64,000 nucleotides of DNA from Onchidella celtica. Lineage: Eukaryota > Mollusca > Gastropoda > Systellommatophora > Onchidiidae. Shown one piece after another: positions 11,301 through 60,299 of the stretch. Each line of letters starts with the position of its first letter. Position 1 is the stretch's first letter. The translations under genes and the position numbers were made by a program. Below the pieces are notes generated by a model. The model was given only the letters and a program-made list of their open reading frames with translations. It ran no database searches and was not told where the DNA came from. The DNA is taken from positions 18,656,548-18,720,547 of the forward strand of contig OZ007583.1 in assembly GCA_963931925.1 (NCBI GenBank), given 5' to 3'.

Positions 11301-14300
11301 ATGGCTGAAGGCTGGTGTGATTACTTCCCATTTAGCTAACTTGAGACACAGTCAACAGTTTTCAGAACTGGCAAGAAAATTTACTAAAGGCCTCAAGGAC
11401 ATTCCCAAAAATAGCAATAAGGCTGCCAGCCTGTCCAGAAGATTACACTCAATTTTACTACCCTGTAATCACTTATACCAAATTTATTTTGTGAGTGCTT
11501 TTCTGAGCTCAGTTGTTTTTGAGTATCTCAGAATTAATTTGCAAGAGTTAATACAAAATTTGAAATGGATTCCAGCATCCTTGATGAAGCAAATATGAAG
11601 ATTTCATGAAACAGTAGTGATGAAAATAAATCATACAAGGTCAGTGAATGACTACATATTTTCAGAACATCAAAAGTTTACAATTGCCCAGTAAAATTTC
11701 ATTATGAAAGGGCTAGGTGACAAAGTAAAGATAGAAAAAAGCATGCAACTGAAATAAGCGTAACAGGATAGGTTGCTCTTTGACAATGCACCAGGTTTTG
11801 ATAGTTGTAAGATTAAAAGCAAAAGTCGTTTGAATTCATGCATTTCTGTACACATTGCCTGGTTGTGTTGGTAGACTTTATTTGATGAAATATTTATTTA
11901 TTTATATTTTACTAAGCAGTTGGAGAGGGGTACATTGTTTTTTTTAAATTTTTTATCTACTACAATTATTTTTCAAGTCCATGAGATTCGTGAATGTGCA
12001 TACACTGAACTTTTTAAAATGTGCTTTTTCTAAGGCTTGTACAAGTCTGCATGTGCTGAGTTTGAAGGGGGAGGGGGAAGCCTATTGTACTCACTAATTG
12101 TATAGCTTGTGATTCAGAGGCAAATCACATTTTGAGATAACCACATTTTTTTTTTTTTGCCTAATGATCTCCCTTGTACTCATGATTTGCCAGAGTGTTT
12201 GTCTTGTGTTGTGAGACTTGTGTATATGTAAATAATAAAGTTGCATTCATGAATGGTCATTTTAGTAATCATGCATATTTGCATCAATGAATGTGAATAC
12301 TTGTTATTGAATTTTAATGTATGAATTTATGCATTTTGTCTAAATTGAGTTAGTCTGAGATTTACATTATCTCTGATGTAACGTTTTGACTCGTTCTTGG
12401 CACACTAAGTTATTATCACTTGGCAGCCATCTTATCTTACAATGATTGAACAACAGTGTGTTAGAATCTTTGGTGAATATTTGAGTAGGTCTACAGCTGT
12501 ATAAGTACTGAAATTACTTTTTGTCATTTGAAATCAAACAGCATTTTCGGAAACTGAAGACATTTTTTGTGATCTGAACGATAATAATTAACTAAGAAGA
12601 TAACCAATTATGAAAATATTATAATCTATCGCAATTAAAAATTAATTTGCTGTTATTTTAAGCTCTTTGCAACAGTTAGAAATTCTTTATGAGCTGATGG
12701 AACAAATTTATTAACTGTGTCAAGCAGTATTTGGATTACAATATTAATTATGAGAACTGCACATATTTATGAAGGGATCAGAAAGCCACAGCCATTACAA
12801 TGACAGAGCTTTATAAATAGATCCAATGGATAAAAATTAAGTGCAATAACAAAAACAGCTGAGAGATTGTTTCAAGCTGAATAGGAATAGCTATGTATTG
12901 ATGAATAATGATGAACATTATGATCATTGCTGTTTCAATCACCCTTTCAAACGGGTAAGACATTTTTTTTATAAATAATATTTTCTTGTTTATAATTATA
13001 TGTTTAACATTGAAATGTCTCCAGATGATTTACTGATATAATGCTTAATCATACCTGTTACATCATCATGCTTTGTCTCGCTACCATATGACCCCAAGAT
13101 CAAGAAATCTAACTGAAGTTTCCTTAACTAATCTCAGCTGTTCCTTCTCCTCTCTCTATTCTTTTATGTTCTTCATTATGTCTTTACCAGTCTATCGATA
13201 CATCTCTCATCAATCAAGTATTTCATTTTGATGACTTATCATAGACAAAAGTTAGAGTAATGAATCTGTGTTGCCTAGCTTGGAAATGTTCATTTTTGTC
13301 ACTCGTATTTTCCCTTGTTCGTGTCAAGCTGTTGAATCGTTGTTGTACATTTTAACATTGATTGTGTTTGCTATGAAAAAATTTAATTTGGATTAAAAAA
13401 AAAATTAGTTTGGATCATAATAAAGGCATTAGCTTCTCGGTAACCTTCTAAAACACTGTTAATATTTTATTTGTAAAGGTATGAGAATTTTAATTTCCAA
13501 GATTTTCTTTGCATAAAAATTTCTTGTTTCGTTAATTTAAATCAACAATTTGATTCATAGTTTTTATGGATGCTGTTGAAATGTACACTGTGTACTAATG
13601 AGCACTGGAAAATCATCAGTTTGCGTTGTTGTTGCAGTATCCTCACACATACACATCGTCAAAGCTCTGTCGTTTCATAGATCTACATCAGCACCATCTT
13701 TTTACAACATCGGCATTGTTCATTATAATTTTTGCATTAGTGTAGACATTGTCATATTGATCATGGTTTTCGTTATAGCCAGATGATATTCATAACATAA
13801 TTACAACAAGAAGCATTCGGGTAGAGCTCTATTGTCCTCATTATCATATATTTTATTGATTTGCTGTCATCTCTGTCATTATCGATAACATCAGCCCCAT
13901 TATCATAATATTATGTTATCATTTAGATAATGGCATTAATCCCCATTTCAGAACTAGCCCTTCTTCCTTCATTTGCAGTTTTGTTATATTTGTTCATCAG
14001 TATGTTTGTTTGTTTGTGATTTTGCGAGTAAGAGTGCAAATGATAAATAAATGGGTGAACTTGTTATTGATGTAGTGCTGACTCATAAACAATGTCACTG
14101 GTAGTAGTCTCAAATCATAACCTGCAACGTACGGATGACACTGTGTGTATAGCGAGAGTATGTATGCATGTATGTGTATCTGTGCATGTGTGTGTGTATG
14201 TGAGTGAGTATATGCAAACGTGTGAGCAGTGTTTTAATAGTGTCATCATTTGTGACAAGACGAGCACTGTTTGATTTGTCAATTAATTATTAATTTCAAG

Positions 14301-16978
14301 ATATTACACATTCTTCATTAAAGGATTTTGAAAAATGACGCAGTCTGTTTTGCTTATCTATTATACTTGTCACGTTGATTTCACACCACGCCATTTTAAT
14401 TAAGTTGTCTTGTATGGTTGTTCTTCTGTCTAGATATAATTATGCTGAAGATTCTTCATGGATGTGGTTCCTCTAATCTTTGTGCTTGGGAGAAGTCTTG
14501 GGTATGCTAAAAAATAATGAATGGTTGTATACTGTAAAGCAAGGCTTTCTTTATCCATATTTATTCACTTCCTACTTTCGATCTCTCTCCCTCTCTCTCT
14601 TTGTGTGTGTGCGTATTTATGTGCATGTGTGTCTGTGATATCATTCTCACTCTTGATCTGTCTAGAGCTCTGTCTTTTCTCACTCAGTCATAGTGTCTTT
14701 TTCTTTTTTCTCTCTTTTCTCATTCATTCACAATCTCTCTCTTGCTCTCCTCTCTCTTTCTTCCTCTATCTCTCTTTTTCTCCTCTTTCACTTAGAGTAA
14801 GAAAGTAAAGTCTTCTTTCTGTCTATTTTTTCTTCTATCATACCATACTCAACTTTCTCTTTCTTTGGCCATTCATCATTGTGTGTGTATGTGTATGTAT
14901 GCATGAGTGTATCTCTCTCTCACCCCCGCCCCGTCCCAAATCGCCCCACCCTAACAGTCCACAGCTGGGCATTTACCTAATAGATTTTCAGCTCAAGATG
15001 ACACTAATCCCCACTCAGCTCCTTTACAACCTAGGACATGAACGTCATGAGCTCAGTCAAGCTCGTAAAATGGTCAGTGCGACCCCAAATTAACTCGCAC
15101 GTAAAGCAAGAGACAATTCAAGTGAAGCCAGCCATAAAACTAACACGTTCGCCTGAACAATAGACAAGGTCCAGTTTGCGGATGGCCAGATTGGATTATT
15201 TAAATAATTAATGCCAGACTAATAAATACAATATTCGTTTTGGCCTGCTTTTTTGGCAATGGTACAATGTTCTTTATTTTCTATTTGTAGGGCAAAGTGT
15301 TCATTGTCTGTGTAGAAGGGCTGGCAAAATAGTACAGGCTGTGGCGTTCAGTGACCTCAGTGTACTAAAATGTGACTGAGCGTTTGAAATCGGTGATTTA
15401 GTCTATGTGTTCATTGAACAAAATGTCCTGTAATGTTGCAGATTACTTTCACTGGGTAAGCATAGGCCAGTAACGATGATTTTTTAAATTTATTTTTTAA
15501 TGTAAATCCTTGAGCACCAAAAAAGGTCGATGGGACAGGAAGAGAACCTACCACAAGCTCCCGCCTACCACCCCCAACAAAGAATAGGTAAGAGGCAAGA
15601 AAAACAAGCAGAAGCAAGCCAAGACGAGAAACCGGCAGGTAGAACAAAACAAAAAAAACAAACAACAAAAACGACCAGAAAACCGAATTCCCAAGAACCA
15701 GTATTGGACCTACATTTTTGGGAACCTGAAAAAAAATTCATTCATGAAAAAAACGTTCCTTTAGGGCCTGGATTAGGGGGGCCCTGAAGCTTATGTTTCA
15801 TTAGTTTTATAGTAGTTCCGCCAGTGCCAAGAACAGGGAGTTTTCTAAAGGAAAAATGTTCTCACACAAAAATTAGGAAGATGACTCGCTCGGAGAAATC
15901 TGAAAGAAAACGACAAAGGCATGTCCACAAACACACGAACAAACGTGAAATAATTTTATGATTGTTTTCGTTAATTTGTTTTTTCGTGCGTTTGTCCGTA
16001 TCTAAATGAATTTGATTACGACGGTAATGTTGATAGAGCGACATTCATTGTCTGTGATATATGTGATCACTACTACTAGCTATTTGATGGTTTCTGCGAT
16101 TCCCTGTGATCATTCTTAGGAAAAGGCTTTTAAGACTCAGTATGTAAATGAGCGCGCTTCTGGCCATTGGGTTTGTGATTAATTAATTTGTGAAAAGGAC
16201 GCAATTGACATTTGTACTTTTTTTTTTTTGTCTGAGCAGATAAGGGCCACCATAAAGAGCATTTCACTCGGGTTTCCCTCCACTCAGCAAACCTCCGTCA
16301 ACTCGTAGGATTGGTAGGACATTGGGGCGAGTTCCCTACATTAAATAGATCTACATTCATTTCACGCACTGACAATGAAAATAAATGAAGCGTTTTTGAA
16401 TTGCAACATTTCGATGGATGAAGTCTGTAGATTGGACTTGGATCGTTATCCTGAACCCTCTAAATGTATTCAGATTGCTTTCACTGAATACGGCTGAGCA
16501 ATAACATTGTATAGTACCAATATTGCCGGCGTGCACTGGACACAAACAGTCCAATATAAGAGGCTGCTCGCCAGGACCATGGGACTGTCCACCTGACAGC
16601 TTCTATGGAGAGATACCTTTGTTGCAGTATCATATCACTGGATCGTCCTACGTTTTAAGACATAAGGTATGTTAGTTTAAGTAATTCTTTTTAAGAGACA
16701 ATTTGGGTGCATATCATCGAGTATTTTCCATATTGTTGTTTGTGCATTTTTGCCTTTTCGAGAAAATCAGGATTGAAGTTTGAAGAGTTGTGTAAAACAT
16801 GGTTTTATTCAACACGCTTCAAAATGGAAACTTGCGTAAAAGTGCCCACCTAAAACACACCCATATGATACTTGTACATCATAAACTTAGGAGTGAGAAA
16901 ATCGCTTCCATGACAAAACCTCGAAATCGACAAAATGTCACTTGCAACAATTATGGCAAACTAGCCGACCCGGGCAAG
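8398..16978. other. Long non-coding stretch with low-complexity tracts
   Basis: No exon, RNA gene or complete transposon is recognised. Features seen: TG/TATG-rich tract near 14130-14220, CT-rich tract near 14580-14800, TGTGTATG tract near 14880-14910, and A- and T-rich runs throughout. Open frames here, such as 11281-11598 and 15530-15787, look compositional. Confidence 0.5.
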
Positions 16979-17340
16979 ATAAATCTTGCAAATTTTCCAT
17001 GTACCAAGTCCAACCGTATATCTAGATCTAGGCTACATCAAAACGGCATTTGGAGTCGATGCAATGACTAATAGAACTTACTGCTACACCACAGTTTCAC
17101 GTAGAAATACACAGATGTGATGACATTGATTTTCGACCACCAATGTGAAAAGAGAGTTCAAGGACGAAGTTTCCGGTCACACTTTTCGGTTCTATCCAAT
17201 GAAAATGCGTCTCTGTTTTTACGGCTAAAAAATATTACTATAAATAACAGTAAAGACTGATTTTTGTTCAGAATGAATGTGTCCATGTAACTCTCCGTCA
17301 AAAATTGATGACGAACACTAAGTTTCATAATTTTTGATGG
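16979..17340 (+). repeat. Dispersed repeat family 2, copy 1
   Basis: Resembles 59945-60296 in the same orientation along its whole length, with shared blocks such as AAATCTTGCAAATT at the start, CACAGATGTGATGACATTGA (one copy) against CATAGATGTGATAACGTTGA (other copy), and AGTTTCATAA near the end. Identity is roughly three quarters by eye. No terminal repeats or coding potential were found, so this is an unclassified interspersed repeat. Confidence 0.75.
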
Positions 17341-17820
17341 CGTAGTGGCGAAGTTTTAGCTGCTTACAGGTTCACCCTCTAGCTCAATGATAGTAAGATA
17401 CACCTCGAGATTTTAGTTTCTTTTTTTGTTGCTTTAATTTAAAAAAAATACACCTAACTTAACTAGTAACTGTTCCGCCCATGTCCAGGAAAAAAATAAA
17501 GAAGCAATCTGCTGTAAAGTAATAATGATCAGTTTCTACAGCATCGATTTTGCAAAATCATAAGCACACAGATTGATACTTAATTAACTGAGCCGGCTAG
17601 GGCAAAAGACTTTATCAGGAACAAAAAAATTCTTCCCCCGGCCTACAGCCGAACTCCAACCTCCCTCGTAACAGACGAGCATACTTTCCACTATGCTAAT
17701 TGCTACTAAGAACACACAGCTCTGTTCAATCTTCAATCTTCTGTATTTGTCTTGACAATGGTTTCATCCAATCCACTCGTGTTATCAAAACATTCAAAAT
17801 TATCGTCCATTTTTTAAATA

Positions 17821-17894
17821 TAGCCAGATAGACAGACAGATAGACAACCAGCGAGCCAGCCAGACAGGTAGATAGATAGATTGCCAGATAGATA
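17821..17894 (+). repeat. Degenerate GACA/TAGA microsatellite and left target duplication
   Basis: AGACAGACAG and GCGAGCCAGCCAG-type sequence passes into GATA units. Its last 29 bases (17866-17894), containing the unique interruption ATTGCCAG, recur exactly at 20928-20956 on the other side of the retrotransposon, so they are read as its target-site duplication. Confidence 0.9.
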
Positions 17895-18047
17895 TAAATT
17901 CTTTATTTCCATGTGAATACAATACAGATTGTACAGATACAATATCGAAACATTATATCTAAGTGGAAATTGTGCCATGGTGGGTGGCTTTACTTTATCT
18001 CTTCTATGGAAGGGATGGACAAAACTGGAACATGTTTTTAAATAGAG

Positions 18048-19742
18048 TTAATAATTCCTATTATACGACCTGCATCTTTTATTCCAGATTTTGAATGATC
18101 CAATAACTGAACTGATACTACAGTACTTAGATATGAACTTACTTTCTGAATTGTTAATGTTTAGTTTCTTCAGCCCAGTAATAAATCTTCTGTGAACATT
18201 TCCCAAACTTCCAATTATTAAAACTATTATATCACATTGGTATCCCATAGCACTGATTTCAATGGCTAATGGGAAATATTTGTCAAATTTGCCTTGATAA
18301 CATCTATCAATGTAACAGTCGTATGGTACTGCTACTTCAACGATCTGGACTTTCTTATTAGTATTGTCTATAACTGTGATGTCGGGACGTATTGCTCTGG
18401 TGGTAAAGGATGTTGCATCTGATCCAAACATTGATGGGTTGATGAGTGTGTCCTTTAGTACTTCTTTGTTACGATTGTAATAAGTGATCTTCCTTTCGAT
18501 AATGTCCATTATTCTGTTGTGTCTTGCTTGGTACATGCCGCTGAATTTCGTGCACCCGTTCAATGCATGGCATACTGTTTCCGAGGGGTGGTGGCATAAC
18601 TTGCATGATTTAGTATAGGCGTTGGGGTAGTACAGGGACAGTAGGGTCTCGACTTCTAGGATCTGCAGTCGCCCACGTGTGACAAATGATCTGATCTTGT
18701 CATCCAAACTATGGTTAGTCAAATGTTCGTATGACACACTGTGGTTGATACCTTTTGCCTCGCGGACAATGAGGCCTTGAGATGACTTTGACAACAGTTC
18801 TTCCTGGCATCTTCTTAAACTATCTCTCTTAAACATTGAGTAGAACCTGTTTGAATCAGTAAACATATAGGAGACTTCGTCGTCAATTTTTATTTCAAGT
18901 GCGTATTCATTATGGAGACACAGCATAAGGATGTTATTTCTGGCACACATTTCATTAAGAAAGATCCATTCAGATCTTCCCCATTTCACATTGGTATTCT
19001 TCACTACAGCTCCTTTATTGTTGACTGCGTACCCAGCAAAAGTTGGGTAGTCTTCGGTGGCGGTCGCTTTGCGTTGGTCCATATGTAGATGGAGGGATCT
19101 TCTTGCTGTCTCTTTCACGACAGGATCATCACTGTTTAGGAGTGATAAGTGGAAAGACATATACTTGGCATAATAGATGACTCGAGGGTTCAAGATCCCA
19201 AGGCCACCTTTTGACTTAGGGCTGAAAAAATATGATCTGGTGGATGATGAGTTGAGCCCAAGCCAGTGTCGGATGTGAGAGACAATGGTGTCTTCCAAGT
19301 GATCAAGATTCATTTCGGTAAACATTAAGTTGGAGAAGTAAAATGACAGCTTAGAAAGACACATCACGGTGATAGTTTGCAGTTTTGCTGACGTTGGTAA
19401 CAAAGATGTGTCAATATTTGCCATGGTTGTATCAAAGTCTGCAATTAGTTTTTCCACTTGCTGATTGTTGCTGGTGTTTGTGATGTTCATTTCATGACCT
19501 AGATAGATGTACTGCTGGTCACTTTCGTACACTGGAATAGGCGCACCTTGGATATAAAGGTTAAGCTCTCCCGTCTTAGCGTTTTTCTTCCATTTATTCC
19601 CTGTGCGCTGGCCGTGAAGAATCACGCATTTCCTGTGCTTCACTTCCATGCAGGAAGTTTTCATAAATATGTCCGTTTTCCTTATCATTTCTTCCATTTC
19701 ACGCTCATCAGTTGCGCAGATGCTAACGTCGTCGACGTAACC
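18048..19742 (-). pseudogene. Retrotransposon RT active site, CCHC motif and REL endonuclease
   Basis: The frame starts with the RT catalytic motif YVDD (19728-19739) and continues through the RT thumb. It then reaches CKLCHHPSETVCHALNGC, the zinc-binding CX2C...H...C motif placed before the endonuclease in R2-clade elements. The endonuclease follows: RPDITVIDNTNKKVQIVEVA has the RPD...E.A pattern of PD-(D/E)XK-type enzymes. These proteins nick a specific DNA target and prime reverse transcription from the nick. The long open part has 549 codons from its first Met. Upstream it is out of frame with the rest of the RT. Confidence 0.85.
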
Positions 19743-19990
19743 CTGGACTGGATTAAGATTTTCCTAGTTAGTCCTTGTACAGCATAAGGCTGGTTAATCC
19801 ATCGGAGCCATTTATCTATGCCCTGTTCAAAAACGATAACTGACCAAGGACAGCCTTGAATTACCCCCCTTCTTCTTGATATTATATTGGTTGCTCCCCT
19901 TGCGGTCTTGACTTGAAAACTTGACCCGTTGTATATATCATGTGTTAAACGTATGTATTTATTGGGGTAGCCACTTTCATGTAATTGTTA
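19743..19990 (-). pseudogene. Middle RT segment in a third frame
   Basis: Between the two main frames, another minus-strand frame reads RRRGVIQGCPWSVIVFEQG and then DKWLRWINQPYAV. This corresponds to the GxxQG RT motif and the region before the catalytic YVDD. It joins the flanking pieces only through two frame changes, which shows that the copy is inactive. Confidence 0.7.
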
Positions 19991-20927
19991 TCATGAAAGA
20001 GTGTTCAATGCTTCCAAAAGCATCTTTGATGTCAATGAAGCCCATATATAGCTTTCCAGTTTTGTTAAGAAAGTTGCTGATAACTGACTTAAGGCAGAAT
20101 ACGTGCTCCTGTAAACCATTTCTAGGGATGGAACCTTTCTGGCATGATGTAAGACGGCCAGTTTCAACTATCCACTTCATTAGCCGTGTTTGAATTATTC
20201 TCATGAACAGCTTGTAAGACGTCTGTAACAATGATATTGGTCGCCAGTCGTCAATTGCATTTGGGTTGCCATTCTTTTTCTGGACTTGTGTTATAATACC
20301 GTGTTTCCACTCAGGCGGAACACGGCAGTGTGTCAAGCAGATGTTAAAAATCGCTGTGAGCACAGGCACGAATTTCCTAATGTCATGTTTGAGTGTGCCG
20401 TAGGTGACTCCGTCTGCACCAGGTGACCTGCGGTTTGGTAAAGTTTTTATAACATTTGTCACCTCTTCGTGTGTAATGGGGTCAATGGTTGGCTGCCATG
20501 TCGGGAGAGGGGTTACAGCCTCCGGCCATGGGCATACGGCTGTAGCTGGGGGATTGTACGACGACGTAGATCGTTTCTTAAAATGTTCCTCAATTAGATG
20601 AGGCTCGATGTTACATGCCTGGGAGATAGTTCGGCGCCCTTTGTTATTTATGACTTCTATAGCCTGACTTTGGTTGCTCTGCCACATTTTCGTGAATTCT
20701 TCCCTGCTGACAATGGACTCGTCCGGCTCTCGGGGGGTTCCCCGTTTGAATGATGGCTGAATGTGTGTTTTAATGAATCCTATCATTTCATCAATGTTGT
20801 TATGAAGCGAGATTCGCTGCTCGTCTTCTGAAGGACAAGTCTGACTGGTTCCCAGCTCTAGCGGTAGAACGGGGACTGGGAACTTTGATAGGATGCGTTT
20901 CACATATTTCAAAAACTCTACACTGAA
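19977..20927 (-). pseudogene. N-terminal RT segment of the R2/R4-type element
   Basis: Contains RT motifs RRSPGADGVTYGTLK, DDWRPISLLQTSYKLF, and GFIDIKDAFGSIEH, then meets a stop after a frame change. Upstream the frame runs into the TAGA array, where translation gives an artefactual LSIY repeat. That repeat should not be annotated as protein. Confidence 0.85.
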
Positions 20928-21245
<318 letters not shown>

Positions 21246-21325
21246 GATAAAAACTGTTTGACACATACAAAACGGCTATCCAACAGAATTTATTGTCAGA
21301 AATTATGATGAATCAGTAACATTAA

Positions 21326-21561
21326 GGCTGGTGGTGCACCCAGTCATGTCTGTTTTGCATCAGTTTTACACCATTGCGAGAGGTTTTTCTTACGGCCGAC
21401 TGGCTCAAGACGGTTTCCCCCCCCCCCCCCCTCAAAAAACGGGCGAGACCCATCTTTTTGTTTTGTTTTGTTTTGGCAGTCAACGATGCGTTAACTGCAT
21501 GGTCCACGCCTCACACCTAAAAGCCGAGGCAAAACTGACTTGATTCAGTGCACCAGCAGCC
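21326..21561. mobile_element. Short TIR element
   Basis: The left end GGCTGGTGGTGCAC and right end GTGCACCAGCAGCC are inverted repeats, and the match continues inward (TGTCTGTTTTGC against GCAAAACTGACT). The element is about 236 bp and has no coding capacity. It includes a long C run at about 21418-21431. A related half-end occurs near 30352-30386. Confidence 0.7.
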
Positions 21562-21917
21562 CACTGATGCACTGTCCTGTCTATGTGCATTTATCCGAAA
21601 GCTGAGTTTTGCAGAATAGCTTTTATGTAGGTCAGTCTCTGCTGAGTAGTGCATTCTGCGTGAAATTTGCCTTGTTTCAGATGGCAGTGAATTGATGCGT
21701 CCGGTTGGCTTGGCTATGGACAGTATTTGTGTGCATCAGTGGACTCTCTCACATTCCTACCCGACACAAGGTTGGTATCTTCCGACAATCGTATTGGTAA
21801 GGTTAGAGTTAAGATCAGGATTAATGCCAGTCTGACATTTTGTTGTCGTCTGTATACGCTTAAATTTGATCATATTAATATAACATTTGTACCATATATT
21901 CATGATTTGTTTGGCTG

Positions 21918-22100
21918 TTAAGCTGGGTTCTCATGTGTACGGAAACGGAAACGGCCAAAAATCCATCATGTAGTAAAAAGAAAGAGTGTTTCCATGTGTA
22001 CGGAAACGGCGTGCGGAAACATTCTTTCTATTATTACTTGAAGGGTTTTTGACGTTTCCGTTGCCGTTTCCGTTTCCGTATACATGAGAACCCAGCTTAA
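21918..22100. mobile_element. Foldback MITE with TTAA ends
   Basis: TTAAGCTGGGTTCTCATG at the left pairs with CATGAGAACCCAGCTTAA at the right, and the inverted match goes on through GTACGGAAACGGAAACGGC-type sequence. A second nested palindrome lies in the centre (AGAAAGAGTGTTTCC against GGAAACATTCTTTCT). It is 183 bp including TTAA on each side, with no coding capacity. TTAA suggests a piggyBac-type target, but the pairing also extends three bases outside TTAA. Confidence 0.8.
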
Positions 22101-22488
22101 CAGTACAAAAGCACTCTTGATTGTCACATTCTGAAATCTGTAAAGTTATCATCAGTAAGTCACTAAGTATAAATTCATCAGAAATTCTATTGTTATATTC
22201 CATACATAGCGACGGTTTATAATTCTCCGTTTTCTGTTTTGTTTTGTTTTAATTAATTACATTTTCAGCTTTATACCTCTCCAGAACAGCCAGTTTAGAA
22301 CTCCGAGCTCTCCCACAAAACGGGTACTGCTCGGCTCTTTACAATTGGCTCAGACATTTAGAATACTGTATGGACCAGAAGCTTCGGCGTGCATCGGCGG
22401 ATTTTGATTGGCTGACTGGTTCGATGATGACACCACTATGGTGTATAATTCTAGTTGTCTGTGCTGGAGGGTCTCATTGAAACCAGAG

Positions 22489-22811
22489 AGTATAGATGTA
22501 TAGGGAGGTCTCACTTCCGCCAAATCGCGAAACTAGGCCGCTGCGGCAAACAAGAAATAAAAAAATTGACAGAGACCGCCTTCGCCAAAGATAGTGTGCA
22601 TATCTGTTTACTGGGATTTGTTCATATTTTTTGGTTGATTGAAACTATTTAAATCCGTTTGTAAGTTCTTACGCCCAGTAGAAATGCGCAAACGGATATT
22701 GTTTACCACAGGGACCTACTTTCCGCTCCATGCTAACAGCGGTTTTGCGGAGCCTTCCATGTCCCGCAGTGCAAATGGACCAATAGTGAAACCTCTCTAG
22801 ACATCTATACT
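22489..22811. mobile_element. TIR element, possibly Tc1/mariner-type MITE
   Basis: AGTATAGATGTATAGGGAGG at the left matches the reverse complement of the right end (AGTATAGATGTCTAGAGAGG), with TCACT following in both. A TA dinucleotide sits at each border, so a TA target is possible. The element is about 320 bp, with no recognisable protein. Confidence 0.7.
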
Positions 22812-23031
22812 TTTTCTTGATACTAAAATTAATGTCATGACGTCACCATCCAACTAAACAATCGTTCAAAATCGGCTAGTGTGCGACGGGCCTATATATA
22901 GATGGGGGAGGCGTTTGGAAAATGCTGAAACACTTCTTTTAGGTATAATAAGCGGTTTCCGAGATACAGAGTAACCCGCATTACTTTTGAACTAGAAAGG
23001 GTAATTTTTTTCATTTTGTTTTCATTTTCAG

Positions 23032-59748
<36,717 letters not shown>

Positions 59749-59944
59749 GTAAGTAATTTGTAATCATTCACTTGGTTCAACACGTCCTTTGACCCTTTCA
59801 GTACAAACACAGCTTTGTTGTGAACATTTTACTCCTCCGTCAGTTCTAAGTCTTAACTCTCCATGACTAACGTTGAAGTACAGATGAATAATAATTATGA
59901 TAATTTAGTTTCACGTTTTCTATTTCAAATTATTCAAAACTGTA

Positions 59945-60296
59945 TAAATCTTGCAAATTCTTTGTTGGAAGACCAACCGTATATCTTGATCTAGGCCACA
60001 TTAAAAGCGGTATTGGTATTCGATGCAACGACCAATATTACACATACCACAATTTCACGTGGAAATACATAGATGTGATAACGTTGATTTTCTACCACCA
60101 GTGTGTAAAGAAAGGTCAAGAACGAAATTTCGAATCATGCTTTTTGATTCTACTCGACGGAAATGCATCTGTTTTTGCGACTCCAAAAAATCGTGAACGA
60201 ATACTAGTAAAGACTGATTTTTGACCAAAATGAATGTTTCCACGTAACTTATCGGCAAAAAGTGAGTCAGTACCCAAAGTTTCATAACATTTGGCC
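59945..60296 (+). repeat. Dispersed repeat family 2, copy 2
   Basis: Matches 16979-17340 in the same orientation. LINE D's 3' end abuts its right edge, so the LINE may have inserted at or near this repeat. Confidence 0.75.
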
Positions 60297-60299
60297 ACA

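Larger units (their letters stand above)
17895..20927 (-). mobile_element. 5'-truncated REL-endonuclease (R2/R4-type) non-LTR retrotransposon in a TAGA array
   Basis: The minus-strand element is bounded by a perfect 29-bp direct repeat (17866-17894 and 20928-20956) made of TAGA units with one TTGCC interruption. Its 3' end carries an AATAAA-type signal (TTTATT on the plus strand at 17902-17907) a few bases from the junction. Coding order is RT, then a Cys/His motif, then a restriction-like endonuclease. The N-terminal DNA-binding part of the usual protein of about 1,000 residues is missing, consistent with 5' truncation during target-primed reverse transcription. Two frame changes (near 19990 and 19750) break the ORF, so this copy is dead although its RT active site YVDD is present. 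Confidence 0.85.

Noticed and set aside
11281-11598. 105-codon open frame, plus strand
   Set aside because: No recognisable motif, no convincing splice sites, and within the length expected by chance in this much sequence.
14521-14808. 95-codon open frame with signal-peptide-like hydrophobic stretch
   Set aside because: Arises from a CT-rich tract and lacks any domain or splice context.
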